Positions 19,306-28,137 of a DNA stretch of 64,000 nt are shown here, one piece after another (positions within the stretch are counted from its first letter, which is position 1; the number at the start of each line of letters is the position of its first letter). A model generated the notes under the pieces. That model was not told the DNA's origin. It made no database searches and was given only the letters and a program-made list of their open reading frames with translations. The stretch comes from Phaeobacter sp. 11ANDIMAR09 (lineage in GTDB: Bacteria; Pseudomonadota; Alphaproteobacteria; Rhodobacterales; Rhodobacteraceae). The translations under genes were made by a program, and so were the position numbers. The stretch is from positions 18,304 to 82,303 of the forward strand of contig NZ_LIKT01000022.1 in the NCBI RefSeq assembly GCF_001294455.1, given 5' to 3'.

Positions 19306-21261
19306 CTATTTTCGATCATTGGCATAGGCGATGAAGACATCAAAACTATCCGGATTGACCATCGAGTCCCGGTTCACGACCTTTTCAGGATCCCCCCCAA
19401 GTAGCAGTTTTTTAACCGGGACTTCCAGCTTTTTGCCAGACAGGGTCCGCGGTACTTCTGCAATTTCGATGATTTCATCCGGAACAAAACGCGCCGAAAC
19501 AAACTGCCGGATCGAAGATTTGATCCGGTCTTTCAAGGCGTCATTCAGGCCGCCGGGTTCGGTCAGAACCACAAAGAGCGGCATAAAACTGTCCTTGCCG
19601 AGAAACTCCAGATCGACAACCAGACTGTCCTGAATTTCCGGAAGCGCCTCAACCGCCTGATAGATTTCCGATGAGCCCAGGCGCAATCCGCGACGGTTGA
19701 TGGTCGCATCGGATCGGCCATAAATGACCGAGCCGCCTTCGGGGGTGATAGAGATCCAATCCCCGTGCCGCCAGATCCCAGGGTAGGTATCAAAATAGCT
19801 GTCATGTAGACGCGATCCGTCTTCATCTCCCCAAAAAAACAAGGGCATAGAGGGTAAAGGTTCGGTGCAAACCAGCTCCCCAACCTCACCCACCAGCTCG
19901 GCACCAAAGGGGTCAAAGGACCGGACGGCATTGCCCAGAGCACGGGCCTGCATTTCACCGGCTCGAACCGGTAGCATGACATTGCCCCCAACAAATGCAC
20001 CGCAAAAATCGGTACCACCTGACAGGGGCGCCAGCCAAATATCTGGGCTGACCGAGCTGTAGACCCAGTCATACCCATCCGAAGTCATCGGCGAGCCCGT
20101 TGCGCCAAGGGACACCAAAGCGGAAAGGTCCAAATCTGCCCGCGGCGCAATACCCGCCTTGGCGCAGGCCGTGAAGAACGCAGCTCCGGCGCCAAAATAG
20201 GTCATCTTTTCATCTGCTACCCTACGCCAGATATCCAACATATCCGGGTAGTTAGGGGCACGATCATAAAGCATAACCGTCGCGCCCTGCCCCAAGGCCC
20301 CCAGCTGCAGGTTCCACATCACCCAGCCAGAGGAGGTCAGCCAGCAAAAACGACTGCCTGGAGACAGATCCAGATGCAGCGATTGCTTGGAACCTTCCAG
20401 CAGGATACCGCCATGACCATGTACGATCGGCTTTGGGTTTCCGGTGGTGCCCGAGGAATAGACAATCCAGAGCGGGTGATCAAAATCCACCTGAGCAAAG
20501 CGCAACTCTGCCGGGCGGTCCAGCAGCTGCTCCCAGGCAACAGCCCCCTTGGGGCCTGGATCTTCACCGGAGTGGACATAGATACTCTGTTCAAGGCTGG
20601 GCAGATCCGCCACGACCCTGGCCATCTCCTCGCGGCGGCTGATGCATTTGCCGCCATGCAGATAGCTATCCTGATAAATCAGAACCTTGGGTTTGATCTG
20701 GCGAAACCGGTCCAAAATGGCGACATGCCCCATATCCGGCGCGCAGAGCGACCAGATCGCCCCAAGACTGGTCGCGGCCAGACAGGCGATGATGGCGGAT
20801 TCAGTATTGGGCAGAATGGCCGCGACCCGATCCCCCTGCCCGACACCCATATCACGCAGATGCGCCGCCAGGCTGGCGACCTGTGCGCGCAGCTCCTGCC
20901 AGCTCATCTCGGTGCGGCCAAAAGTTTCGGAATGAACGATAAGGGCCTGATTTTTCTCCTCAACCCCGCGACCGGTCAGGATGTTCTCAGCCCAGTTGAG
21001 CCTGGCCCCCGGAAACCATTTGGCCCCCGGCATCTTGCGTTCCACCAAGACAGTGGAAGCCTCGGCCGAAAACTCGATGTCGAAGTATTCACAGATTGAC
21101 TGCCAAAAAGTTTCAAGCTCGGTGGTGCTCCAGGTCCAAAGCGCTGTGTAGTCGTCAAACGCCAGGCCCTTAGTCTGTTTCAACCAGGCCTGATAGGCCG
21201 CCAGTTGACTGGTCTGGGCGCGTTCAGGACTTGGGGTCCAGAGAATTGGATGTTCGTTCAT
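19306..21261 (-). CDS. Acetoacetyl-CoA synthetase
   Basis: AMP-forming acyl-CoA ligase of 651 residues, activating acetoacetate or a similar short keto acid. The N-terminal 120 residues match the acetoacetyl-CoA synthetase extension (TALWTWSTTELETFWQSICE). The ATP motif is IVYSSGTTGNPKPIVHGHGG, with later GGTDFCGAFVGG and YGRSDATINRRGLRLGSSEI, and the acylation Lys lies in LSGKKLEVPVKK. Its start codon overlaps the stop of the serine-hydrolase gene upstream by four bases. Related ligases also take other C4-C6 oxo and hydroxy acids, so the true substrate in this cluster is open. Confidence 0.9.
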   Translation of the reverse strand: MNEHPILWTPSPERAQTSQLAAYQAWLKQTKGLAFDDYTALWTWSTTELETFWQSICEYFDIEFSAEASTVLVERKMPGAKWFPGARLNWAENILTGRGVEEKNQALIVHSETFGRTEMSWQELRAQVASLAAHLRDMGVGQGDRVAAILPNTESAIIACLAATSLGAIWSLCAPDMGHVAILDRFRQIKPKVLIYQDSYLHGGKCISRREEMARVVADLPSLEQSIYVHSGEDPGPKGAVAWEQLLDRPAELRFAQVDFDHPLWIVYSSGTTGNPKPIVHGHGGILLEGSKQSLHLDLSPGSRFCWLTSSGWVMWNLQLGALGQGATVMLYDRAPNYPDMLDIWRRVADEKMTYFGAGAAFFTACAKAGIAPRADLDLSALVSLGATGSPMTSDGYDWVYSSVSPDIWLAPLSGGTDFCGAFVGGNVMLPVRAGEMQARALGNAVRSFDPFGAELVGEVGELVCTEPLPSMPLFFWGDEDGSRLHDSYFDTYPGIWRHGDWISITPEGGSVIYGRSDATINRRGLRLGSSEIYQAVEALPEIQDSLVVDLEFLGKDSFMPLFVVLTEPGGLNDALKDRIKSSIRQFVSARFVPDEIIEIAEVPRTLSGKKLEVPVKKLLLGGDPEKVVNRDSMVNPDSFDVFIAYANDRK

Positions 21262-22469
21262 GTCAATACTGCTCCATGCACCAGCGCTTTGAGTTCGGCA
21301 CGGGCCGGATAGGAACTGGAGGGCGCCAGCTGTGTGAAGAAAACCACCGAAAGATCCTGCACGGGATCCACCCAGAAGAAGGTTGACGCCATGCCGCCCC
21401 AGCTGAAGTCACCGATGGATCCAGGGCACCGCGCACGTGCCGGATCCAGCACAACCGCGCCGCCCAGACCAAAGCCCATGCCCTCCATAGGTTGTTCAGC
21501 AAAACTCTGCGGTCCCATGGAGGCAATATCGCCAGGAAGGTGGTTTTGTGTCATGAAATCAATAATTTTCGGAGAAAGGATAAATCCATCTTTGCCACGC
21601 CCACCTTGCCGGATCATCTCGGCAAACAGCATATAGTCATCAATGGTGCCAACCAGCCCCCCTCCACCGGACATCATGTCAGCGGTTTCAAAGGGCGATC
21701 CACCATGAAGATCAGTTAGGCGCAGCGTTTCACCGCCCGTCTTGGCCGAGTTCAGGGCCATGGCGTCTCCTGACAGCGGCGTATAAAGCGAGGCAAAGCG
21801 ATTGCCTGCCCCTCGGGGCACCCGAAACCCGGTTTCTGCCATCCCGAGCGGTTGGAAGATTTCAGTTTCAAAAAACGCGGCAAGGGATTGACCTGAAACA
21901 ACTTCTACCACGCGTCCAAGCACATCTATGGCGACGGAGTATTCCCAGCGGCTGCCTGGTTGGAAGGCCAAAGGATAGCTTGCGAGATGCGCAACCATCC
22001 TCCCCAAATCGCCCTGATTGGGTTTAAACATCAGCTGTTCCTTATCCATCGCCTGCGACAGAACACCAGGATTAAAGGGATAGCTAAGACCGGCAGTATG
22101 GGTCAGCAACTCGTGCAAAGTCGGGGATCGCGAGGGCTCGGTCTGGTCAATCGAGGTGGCGCCGGGGATCAGCGCCTGCATCTCGGAAAACTCTGGAATA
22201 AAATCTGACACAGGTGCGTCCAGATGAAAGAGCCCCTTTTCTGCCAAAATCATCAGCGCGACCGAAGTCACTGGCTTGGTCATGGAGTAGATACGCACCA
22301 AGGTATCACGGGTGAAGTCGAGGTTTTCTTCGAGGTTTCGACGCCCCGCCGCATGAAAAAACTGCTCTTGCCCCCTCTGTTTGATCAGTAGCGAGCTTCC
22401 TGCATATTTTCTTTCATCCACATAGCGTTGCTGCCAATGCTTCAAGTTTTCCAGCCGGGTCTTGTCCAT
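21258..22469 (-). CDS. Serine beta-lactamase/esterase family protein
   Basis: 403-residue member of the class C beta-lactamase/penicillin-binding-protein-like family (PF00144). The nucleophile motif is SMTK at residues 62-65, and the second motif reads YSVAIDVLG (Tyr-Ser-Val rather than Tyr-x-Asn), as in family VIII esterases such as EstB. There is no signal peptide, so it is probably a cytoplasmic esterase, lactonase or thioester hydrolase, not a resistance enzyme. It is translationally coupled to acetoacetyl-CoA synthetase. A role in opening a lactone or ester before CoA activation is plausible but only inferred. Confidence 0.82.
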   Translation of the reverse strand: MDKTRLENLKHWQQRYVDERKYAGSSLLIKQRGQEQFFHAAGRRNLEENLDFTRDTLVRIYSMTKPVTSVALMILAEKGLFHLDAPVSDFIPEFSEMQALIPGATSIDQTEPSRSPTLHELLTHTAGLSYPFNPGVLSQAMDKEQLMFKPNQGDLGRMVAHLASYPLAFQPGSRWEYSVAIDVLGRVVEVVSGQSLAAFFETEIFQPLGMAETGFRVPRGAGNRFASLYTPLSGDAMALNSAKTGGETLRLTDLHGGSPFETADMMSGGGGLVGTIDDYMLFAEMIRQGGRGKDGFILSPKIIDFMTQNHLPGDIASMGPQSFAEQPMEGMGFGLGGAVVLDPARARCPGSIGDFSWGGMASTFFWVDPVQDLSVVFFTQLAPSSSYPARAELKALVHGAVLT

Positions 22470-22498
22470 GCCCTCTGCCCTCCCCTTTGGTCCTGTCC

Positions 22499-23266
22499 TT
22501 ATGAGCCCTGTTCGAGCATGCGCTGCATAGCTGCCTTGGTCTGACTGTTGAACCAGCCCCCATTTGGCCTGTTGCCACCGGCCTCCAACGCCGCTTTGAT
22601 CTTTGCAATGGTGTCGCCCCGGAGCTGCTGCTTGATCGAGGCATAGGCAAGGAATGGCAGTTCTGCCAGCTTGCGGGCCTCAGACAAGGAATAGGCCTGC
22701 AGGTCTTCCAGGTCTTCGGCGATGATATCGATAAAGCCAAAGTTGCGCGCTGCAATGCAGCCGATGGGCTGGCCCGTCAGCATCAGGCGGCGCTGGCTAT
22801 CACAACTCAACGTCGCCTTGGCAATTTCCAGCGGGCCCACCGGGAAGTCGGCCCCGACGCGCACCTCTGCCAGACCAAAGGAAGATTTAGTCATGGCCAC
22901 CCGGCGATCACTGGCCAGAACAAAGAACAAGCCACCGGCAATGGCAGCTCCGGCGACCGAGGCAACAACCGGTTTGGGACAAGCATAGAGCGCCAGAAAG
23001 CCCTCATTTAGGCCGCGCACGATGGCATGTTGCTCGTCAAGGTCAAAATTCTGTGCTTCCTTCAGGTCAAGCCCGGCGGAAAACACCTTGAACGGACTGG
23101 AAAGAATGATGGCGCGCACGCTGTCATCCTCTCCCAGCTGGGTGACCAATTCTGCAAAGGCCATCAGAAAACCCGCACTCAGCGCATTGACGGGACCACG
23201 GCCGAGTTGCAGCTCAATAATCCCATCTCCAAGATCGCGCGTGCTGAGGTTGTCGTGGTCGGTCAT
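22499..23266 (-). CDS. Enoyl-CoA hydratase/isomerase family protein
   Basis: 255-residue crotonase-fold protein. The oxyanion-hole stretches are FSAGLDLKEA and GAAIAGGLFFVLASD. Compared with enoyl-CoA hydratase, the first catalytic Glu (in GGGCELA) is replaced by Phe in AGGLFFV, while the second, in FGLAEVRVG, is kept. A single Glu is the pattern of delta3-delta2-enoyl-CoA isomerases, so isomerase is more likely than hydratase. The ATG at 23266 follows AAAGGAGAGCGGCG. It starts the second half of the cluster after a 189-base gap that may hold a promoter. Confidence 0.85.
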   Translation of the reverse strand: MTDHDNLSTRDLGDGIIELQLGRGPVNALSAGFLMAFAELVTQLGEDDSVRAIILSSPFKVFSAGLDLKEAQNFDLDEQHAIVRGLNEGFLALYACPKPVVASVAGAAIAGGLFFVLASDRRVAMTKSSFGLAEVRVGADFPVGPLEIAKATLSCDSQRRLMLTGQPIGCIAARNFGFIDIIAEDLEDLQAYSLSEARKLAELPFLAYASIKQQLRGDTIAKIKAALEAGGNRPNGGWFNSQTKAAMQRMLEQGS

Positions 23267-23455
23267 CGCCGCTCTCCTTTGCTTTGAATCTGCCCTCTGT
23301 TGCCGAAGGCTTTGAGTGATATATTGCACAGCCCTGCCGCTCTGGGTCGAGAGCAAAGAGCTACGTAGAACCACGCATAGTGGATGCAGAGTTTGGTTTA
23401 GCCAAGAGAGGTAAACAAATGCAGCCCGATCTGACCTGCATTTGCTGTGGAGAAA

Positions 23456-24484
23456 CTATTTTCCGAGCGCATCCAAACCGCTACGCGCAAAGAGTGATAC
23501 AAATCCCCCGAGCTTAACGGCCCGTTCCGGATTGGAAGCATTGCCATCTAGGGCACGTTTCAATACGCCCTGCAGGATGCCGCCCATGCGAAAGAAACTG
23601 AACGAGAGATAGAAGCCAAAGTCATCAATCCCGGTCAATCCGCGCCGTTTGCAATAGCTTTCAATAAAGGCCTGGTCACTGGGTAGCCCCAGTGCTGTAC
23701 GATCCACTCCGGCAAGGCCACGGCCTTCGGCACCGGGGGGCATTTGCCACTGCATGATGACCCCGGCAAGATCCGCATAGGGATGCCCAATGGTGGACAG
23801 CTCCCAATCGAGCACAGCCCGACAATCAGTGCCTTGACTGGCAAAAATCATATTGTCGATCCGGTAATCCCCATGCACCAATCCACGCTGGCCGTCGTCT
23901 TTTGGCATTGCTTTTTCAAGCGCTTGGATCAATTCGTTCATCTCGGGGATGGCCTCGGTTTCCGAGGCGCGATACTGTTTGGTCCATCGCGCCAACTGAC
24001 GCTCAAAATAGTTTCCGGGCGGTCCATAATCTGCGAGGCCAATTGCTTCGACATCAACCTGATGCAGCGAAGAAAGCACACGGTTCATTTCATCCATCAC
24101 CCCTGCGCGAGCCTGAGCATCCAAATCCTTCATACGCGGATCGGTGATATTGCGCCCCTCGACGTGATCCATCACATAGAAAGAAGATCCAAGGATATCA
24201 TCATCTTCGCACAGAAGATGCATCTTGGCGACCGGGACATCCGTACCGGCCAAAGCCTTTTGCACGCGAAACTCACGATCCACGGCATGGGCGGATTTCA
24301 GCAATACCCCCGGCGGTTTGCGCCGTAACACATAATTCCCCGCCTTTGTCTTCAACATGAAGGTGGGGTTTGATTGTCCAGTTTCGAACTTCACCACTTC
24401 AAAATCACTGTCAAACCCGGGCAGGCGCCCGCGAAGATAGGCAGCTACGGCCTCTCGATCCAGGGTCTGGGTCTTTGTGCTCAT
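23456..24484 (-). CDS. APH-family phosphotransferase (ACAD10/11-type kinase)
   Basis: 342-residue kinase-like protein of the aminoglycoside phosphotransferase/choline kinase fold, in the subgroup that accompanies acyl-CoA dehydrogenases. Kinase features look intact: the glycine-loop equivalent FETGQSNPTF, Lys in YVLRRKPPG, the catalytic loop LVHGDYRIDNMIF and the metal Asp in AVLDWELSTIGHP. In mammalian ACAD11 and Pseudomonas LvaA, this domain phosphorylates the hydroxyl of 4-hydroxyacyl-CoA. It lies 11 bases after the histidine phosphatase gene and in the same direction as two dehydrogenases. An antibiotic-resistance role is unlikely. Confidence 0.88.
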   Translation of the reverse strand: MSTKTQTLDREAVAAYLRGRLPGFDSDFEVVKFETGQSNPTFMLKTKAGNYVLRRKPPGVLLKSAHAVDREFRVQKALAGTDVPVAKMHLLCEDDDILGSSFYVMDHVEGRNITDPRMKDLDAQARAGVMDEMNRVLSSLHQVDVEAIGLADYGPPGNYFERQLARWTKQYRASETEAIPEMNELIQALEKAMPKDDGQRGLVHGDYRIDNMIFASQGTDCRAVLDWELSTIGHPYADLAGVIMQWQMPPGAEGRGLAGVDRTALGLPSDQAFIESYCKRRGLTGIDDFGFYLSFSFFRMGGILQGVLKRALDGNASNPERAVKLGGFVSLFARSGLDALGK

Positions 24485-24495
24485 CTTCTGCTCCC

Positions 24496-25146
24496 TCAGC
24501 TATAGGTCAAAAGCTCCGCACGTTCCTGATTATGGAAGTGCGGCACTGAATTGAATTCATGGAGAAAGAACTTCTCTCCTGAGAATACGAAACGGCTGGT
24601 CGAGGTGTTTTTGATCTGAAGATTCAAGGCTATCATCTGATCATTCGGTATTGCCAGGCTTGCGGCGACAAGCCGTGCAATGACACCCCCAGAACTTACA
24701 ACTAGAACCCGCTCGGCCTGGACCGAGATCGCATCAACACGGGCCTGTTCGATCCGTTCGCAGAACTGTACCCAGCTCTCGCGGGCTTGGGAAATACCGC
24801 CCTTTTGCCAGTCGGCAAGCGTGTCCTTCAAGGCGCGAAAATGGGTTTTGCGATCGGTGATCACATCTCGCGGCGCCCGACCGCCAAACCGACTGTGTAG
24901 CAGGTCGTGAAAATCATATTCGTTCCAGCCTCTATGTTCCCCAACGGGCCCTGCAAACCCCATCTCCTCCAGGGTTTGCTTTTGACGAGACAGGCTACCG
25001 GTGATCATCCGGTCAGGGACCCAGCCAAGCCCACGCAACGTGTCACCCAGGGCGCGCGATTGTTGCCGCCCCAGGTCGCTCAGCTCATCATAGTTGTCGG
25101 CCCCAAAAGAGGCCTGCCCATGGCGAACGATCAGCAGTTCCGCCAT
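24496..25146 (-). CDS. Histidine phosphatase superfamily protein, second His lost
   Basis: 216-residue protein of the phosphoglycerate-mutase-like branch. The catalytic RHG motif is clear near the N-terminus (LLIVRHGQASFG), followed by YDELSDLGRQQS. The second catalytic His, normally in a VSHGG motif, is replaced by Ser (LVVSSGGVIARLV), so the enzyme is either specialised or impaired. It lies between the kinase and the nitronate-monooxygenase gene with gaps of 11 and two bases, which argues that it acts on the same phosphorylated acyl intermediates. Confidence 0.82.
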   Translation of the reverse strand: MAELLIVRHGQASFGADNYDELSDLGRQQSRALGDTLRGLGWVPDRMITGSLSRQKQTLEEMGFAGPVGEHRGWNEYDFHDLLHSRFGGRAPRDVITDRKTHFRALKDTLADWQKGGISQARESWVQFCERIEQARVDAISVQAERVLVVSSGGVIARLVAASLAIPNDQMIALNLQIKNTSTSRFVFSGEKFFLHEFNSVPHFHNQERAELLTYS

Positions 25147-25148
25147 GA

Positions 25149-26144
25149 TCAGCTGTTGAACTCGCGGGCCAGTTTCTGGCCCGCGGCTTTGTATTCATCG
25201 GCAATGCGATCGACCAATTCGCCCGCTGTGCAAATGGAGTCGACAGCGCCAATCCCCTGGCCTGAGCCCCAGATCTCTTTCCAAGCCTTTGGTTTGGACG
25301 AGCCACTGCCAAAATTCATAGAAGAAGAATCTGCGCTTTCCAAATTGTCTGGGTCCAGGCCGGCATTGACGATAGATTTCTTCAGGTAGTTACCGGAAAC
25401 ACCTGTGAACAAAGACGAATACACGATGTCATCAGCGCCGCTGTCGACGATCATCTGCTTGTATTCAGGCTGGGCGTTTGCCTCATGCGTGGCGATAAAG
25501 GGCGAACCCGCATAGCCAAAATCCGCCCCCAAAGCACGGGCCGCAAGCAAGGATTCACCACAGGCAATGGCCCCGGACAGGGCAACAGGCCCATCAAACC
25601 AGCTACGAATTTCGCGGATCAGTGCAAAGGGAGACTGCTGGCCGGCATGGCCGCCTGCCCCTGCAGCCACAGCAATCAGACCGTCAGCCCCTTTTTCAAT
25701 GGCCTTTTTGGCAAAGGTATTGTTTATCACATCATGCAGCACAACTCCGCCGCAGGAATGAGCCGCTTCATTGACCTCGGGACGCGCCCCAAGAGATGTG
25801 ATCCAGATTGGCACATTCCAGCGGTGGCAAATCTCCAGATCCCGCTCCAATCGTGTGTTTGAGCGGTGAACGATCTGGTTCACGGCAAAAGGCGCAGCTG
25901 GCTGGTCCGGGTTCTCTTGATTGTGGCGATCCAGCTCTTCGGTGATCTGCTTGAGCCAGGCTTCAAGCAGGATCGGATCCCCTTCGCCCTCGCGCGCATT
26001 CAGCGCCGGGAAAGAGCCAACGATCCCGGCCTTGCACTGGGCAATGACCAGTTCTGGAACCGAAATGATAAACAGCGGCGACCCGATCAGCGGAATGCGC
26101 AGACCCTGCAGCGCCTTTGGCAGGCGTTGATTGGTTGAAGACAT
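25149..26144 (-). CDS. Nitronate monooxygenase family FMN protein
   Basis: 331-residue TIM-barrel flavoprotein of the 2-nitropropane dioxygenase/NMO family. FMN phosphate-binding and active-site features are IAVAAGAGGHAGQQSPF (His in GGHAG) and VALSGAIACGESLLAARALG. Family members oxidise alkyl nitronates, but many in acyl-CoA operons are of unknown use and some relatives (FabK) reduce enoyl thioesters. Only two bases separate it from the histidine phosphatase gene. An enoyl-reductase or detoxifying role is a guess. Confidence 0.82.
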   Translation of the reverse strand: MSSTNQRLPKALQGLRIPLIGSPLFIISVPELVIAQCKAGIVGSFPALNAREGEGDPILLEAWLKQITEELDRHNQENPDQPAAPFAVNQIVHRSNTRLERDLEICHRWNVPIWITSLGARPEVNEAAHSCGGVVLHDVINNTFAKKAIEKGADGLIAVAAGAGGHAGQQSPFALIREIRSWFDGPVALSGAIACGESLLAARALGADFGYAGSPFIATHEANAQPEYKQMIVDSGADDIVYSSLFTGVSGNYLKKSIVNAGLDPDNLESADSSSMNFGSGSSKPKAWKEIWGSGQGIGAVDSICTAGELVDRIADEYKAAGQKLAREFNS

Positions 26145-26188
26145 ATTTTCGTCCTTATTTCAGTATTCTACCGGGCTTTTATAACCCG

Positions 26189-27004
26189 TTATTCCATTGC
26201 ACTGGCAAAGAGGTTATGCCCCGACATGACATTAATGCCGCCAGAAATTGGGATCACGGCCCCGGTAACATAGGCGCCACCCTTACCGCTCAGGAACAGG
26301 ACCGAACCTGCGATATCCTCGTAAGCGCCAACCCGGCCAAGCGGAACATCCTTGCCAACCTTATTGCGCTTTTCTTCGTCTCCTGTGGCAAAGGCAGTCA
26401 TTTTGGAAACAAAGGGGCCAGGAGCCAAAGAGTTTACCGTAACCTGGTTGTGCGCCAGTTCTTTCGCCAGAATTTTGGACATGTGGATGACAGCCGCCTT
26501 GGAAGCCGCATAGCTGTAGGCCCCATCCCCCATGGGGATTTCCCCCATGACGGAGGCCACATTGATCACGCGGGCTGGATCCCCCAGTTCGCCGCGGCTT
26601 ATCAGCATTGGCAACAAACGCCGTGTCAGATCAAAAACGCCGGTCACATTGACATTCATCACCTTTTCCCAAGCGGCGTGGGGGAAGTCCTTGAACTCAG
26701 CCCCCCAGGTAATGCCTGCATTATTCATCAGAATGTCAAGATGTTCCGTGCGAGACTTCACCTCGCCGACCAGAGCTTCGATACCCGATTCGCTGCCAAC
26801 ATCTCCGGCAAAGCCTTCCGCCGAACCTGCTGCGTCTAACGCGTTTAACTCTGCGGCCACCGCCTCGCAGGCATGGCCCTTACGCGAGGCAATCAAGACG
26901 CGTGCGCCGGCCCGTATCATGGCTTCGGCTGCCATACGGCCAATGCCGGTGGCGGCGCCGGTAATCAATGCGGTCTTTCCGCTCAGTGAAAACAAATCCT
27001 GCAT
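26189..27004 (-). CDS. SDR family oxidoreductase in the acyl-CoA cluster
   Basis: 271-residue short-chain dehydrogenase. Motifs are TGAATGIGRMAAE (nucleotide), MNNAGITWG, Ser in NVASVMGEIP and YSYAASKAA (Tyr-x-x-x-Lys). ASRK after the second strand favours NADP(H). It resembles 3-oxoacyl/3-hydroxyacyl-CoA type reductases such as RhlG. It begins 12 bases after the second acyl-CoA dehydrogenase gene ends and probably provides the 3-hydroxyacyl-CoA oxidation step of the pathway. Confidence 0.87.
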   Translation of the reverse strand: MQDLFSLSGKTALITGAATGIGRMAAEAMIRAGARVLIASRKGHACEAVAAELNALDAAGSAEGFAGDVGSESGIEALVGEVKSRTEHLDILMNNAGITWGAEFKDFPHAAWEKVMNVNVTGVFDLTRRLLPMLISRGELGDPARVINVASVMGEIPMGDGAYSYAASKAAVIHMSKILAKELAHNQVTVNSLAPGPFVSKMTAFATGDEEKRNKVGKDVPLGRVGAYEDIAGSVLFLSGKGGAYVTGAVIPISGGINVMSGHNLFASAME

Positions 27005-27016
27005 CTCAATTCCTCC

Positions 27017-28132
27017 TCAGAATCCGCGCAATTTGGCGACCTGCCCGGCGTGATAGCCGTAGTCTCCCAGCCATTCGGCCGCGACCCGGGCGCGTTTCAT
27101 ATAAAAACCCATGTCAAAGGCATCGGTCATGCCAATACCCCCATGCATCTGCACGCCCTCTTGCACCGATTTCTGCGCCGTATCAGTGGCGCGGGCCTTG
27201 GCAACCGAGACGGCCAGCCCGGCGTCATTGGGGCTTTGGTCCAGAATACGGCCCGCATTCAGCACCGCCGATTGGGTCAATTCGATTTCGCAACACAGAT
27301 GCGCGGCGCGATGTTGCAGGGCCTGAAAGCTGCCAATGGTGATGCCAAACTGTTTGCGTTCTTTCAGGTAGTCTGTGGTCATGGCAAAGGCGGCCTCGGC
27401 TAGGCCGGCGGTTTCAGCTGCCAAGGCCGCTTGCCCAGCCTCAAGCGCAGGCTTCAACAAATCAAAACCGGCGCCCGGCTCACCCAGCAGGGCCTCTCCG
27501 GAGACTTCGACATCATCAAAGACCAGATCAGCCGCATCCCGACTGTCGATCATGTCCAGCGGATCCTGCGTCAATCCCTTGTTGGAATTGGCCAGATCAA
27601 ACAGGCACAGCCCCTCTTCGCTTTTGGCCAGAACCAGAATGCGATCTGCCTCACAACCGTCTACGACAAAACGCTTTTTCCCGTTCAAAAGGTACCCGTT
27701 CCCACGTTTTTCAGCCGTCATTTCAACGCTTTGAGGCGCAAACTTGGCCCCTTCATCCAGGGCAAAGGCATAGGTGAGCCCGCCAGCTGATATCTGGCTT
27801 AGCTTTTGCCGCGTCGCAGGATCGTCAAATTGGCGCAACAGGGTTGCCGCCATGACGGCGGTGCTCAGAAAGGGGCTGACCGTGAGATTGCGCCCCATCG
27901 CGCGGGCCAGAACATGGGCAGCAGCATGACCCATATCAGACCCATCAGCCGCTTCGGGAACCAGAACTCCGGCCCAACCAGCTGCGGCCATTTCTTGCCA
28001 AAGATCCGGGTCAGACGACTTGCCGCCATCGCGCATTTCGCGCAACCGTGACACTGGAGAAGATTTGGAGAGGAACCCTTTGGCTGCCTCTGCCAAGAGG
28101 TTTTCTTCCTCTGTTTGTATGAGTTTAGCCAT
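27017..28132 (-). CDS. Acyl-CoA dehydrogenase, second of a pair
   Basis: 371-residue acyl-CoA dehydrogenase-fold protein. It keeps the C-terminal flavin-domain sequence VQMHGGIGMTDAFDMGFYMK and the KERKQFGITIGSFQALQHR segment, but the middle beta domain is divergent from ordinary dehydrogenases. The ATG at 28132 gives MAKLIQTEEENLL and lies five bases after the neighbouring dehydrogenase; an upstream in-frame extension runs into that gene. Adjacent unlike pairs often form alpha2beta2 tetramers with one active subunit, as in steroid side-chain dehydrogenases, so it may be the partner subunit. Confidence 0.86.
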   Translation of the reverse strand: MAKLIQTEEENLLAEAAKGFLSKSSPVSRLREMRDGGKSSDPDLWQEMAAAGWAGVLVPEAADGSDMGHAAAHVLARAMGRNLTVSPFLSTAVMAATLLRQFDDPATRQKLSQISAGGLTYAFALDEGAKFAPQSVEMTAEKRGNGYLLNGKKRFVVDGCEADRILVLAKSEEGLCLFDLANSNKGLTQDPLDMIDSRDAADLVFDDVEVSGEALLGEPGAGFDLLKPALEAGQAALAAETAGLAEAAFAMTTDYLKERKQFGITIGSFQALQHRAAHLCCEIELTQSAVLNAGRILDQSPNDAGLAVSVAKARATDTAQKSVQEGVQMHGGIGMTDAFDMGFYMKRARVAAEWLGDYGYHAGQVAKLRGF

Positions 28133-28137
28133 GGTTC

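Noticed and set aside
21258..22469. Secreted beta-lactamase
   Set aside because: No signal peptide and a Tyr-Ser-Val motif; fits a cytosolic esterase in a catabolic operon.
23456..24484. Aminoglycoside resistance gene
   Set aside because: APH fold, but sequence and neighbours match the acyl-CoA-dehydrogenase-associated kinase group.
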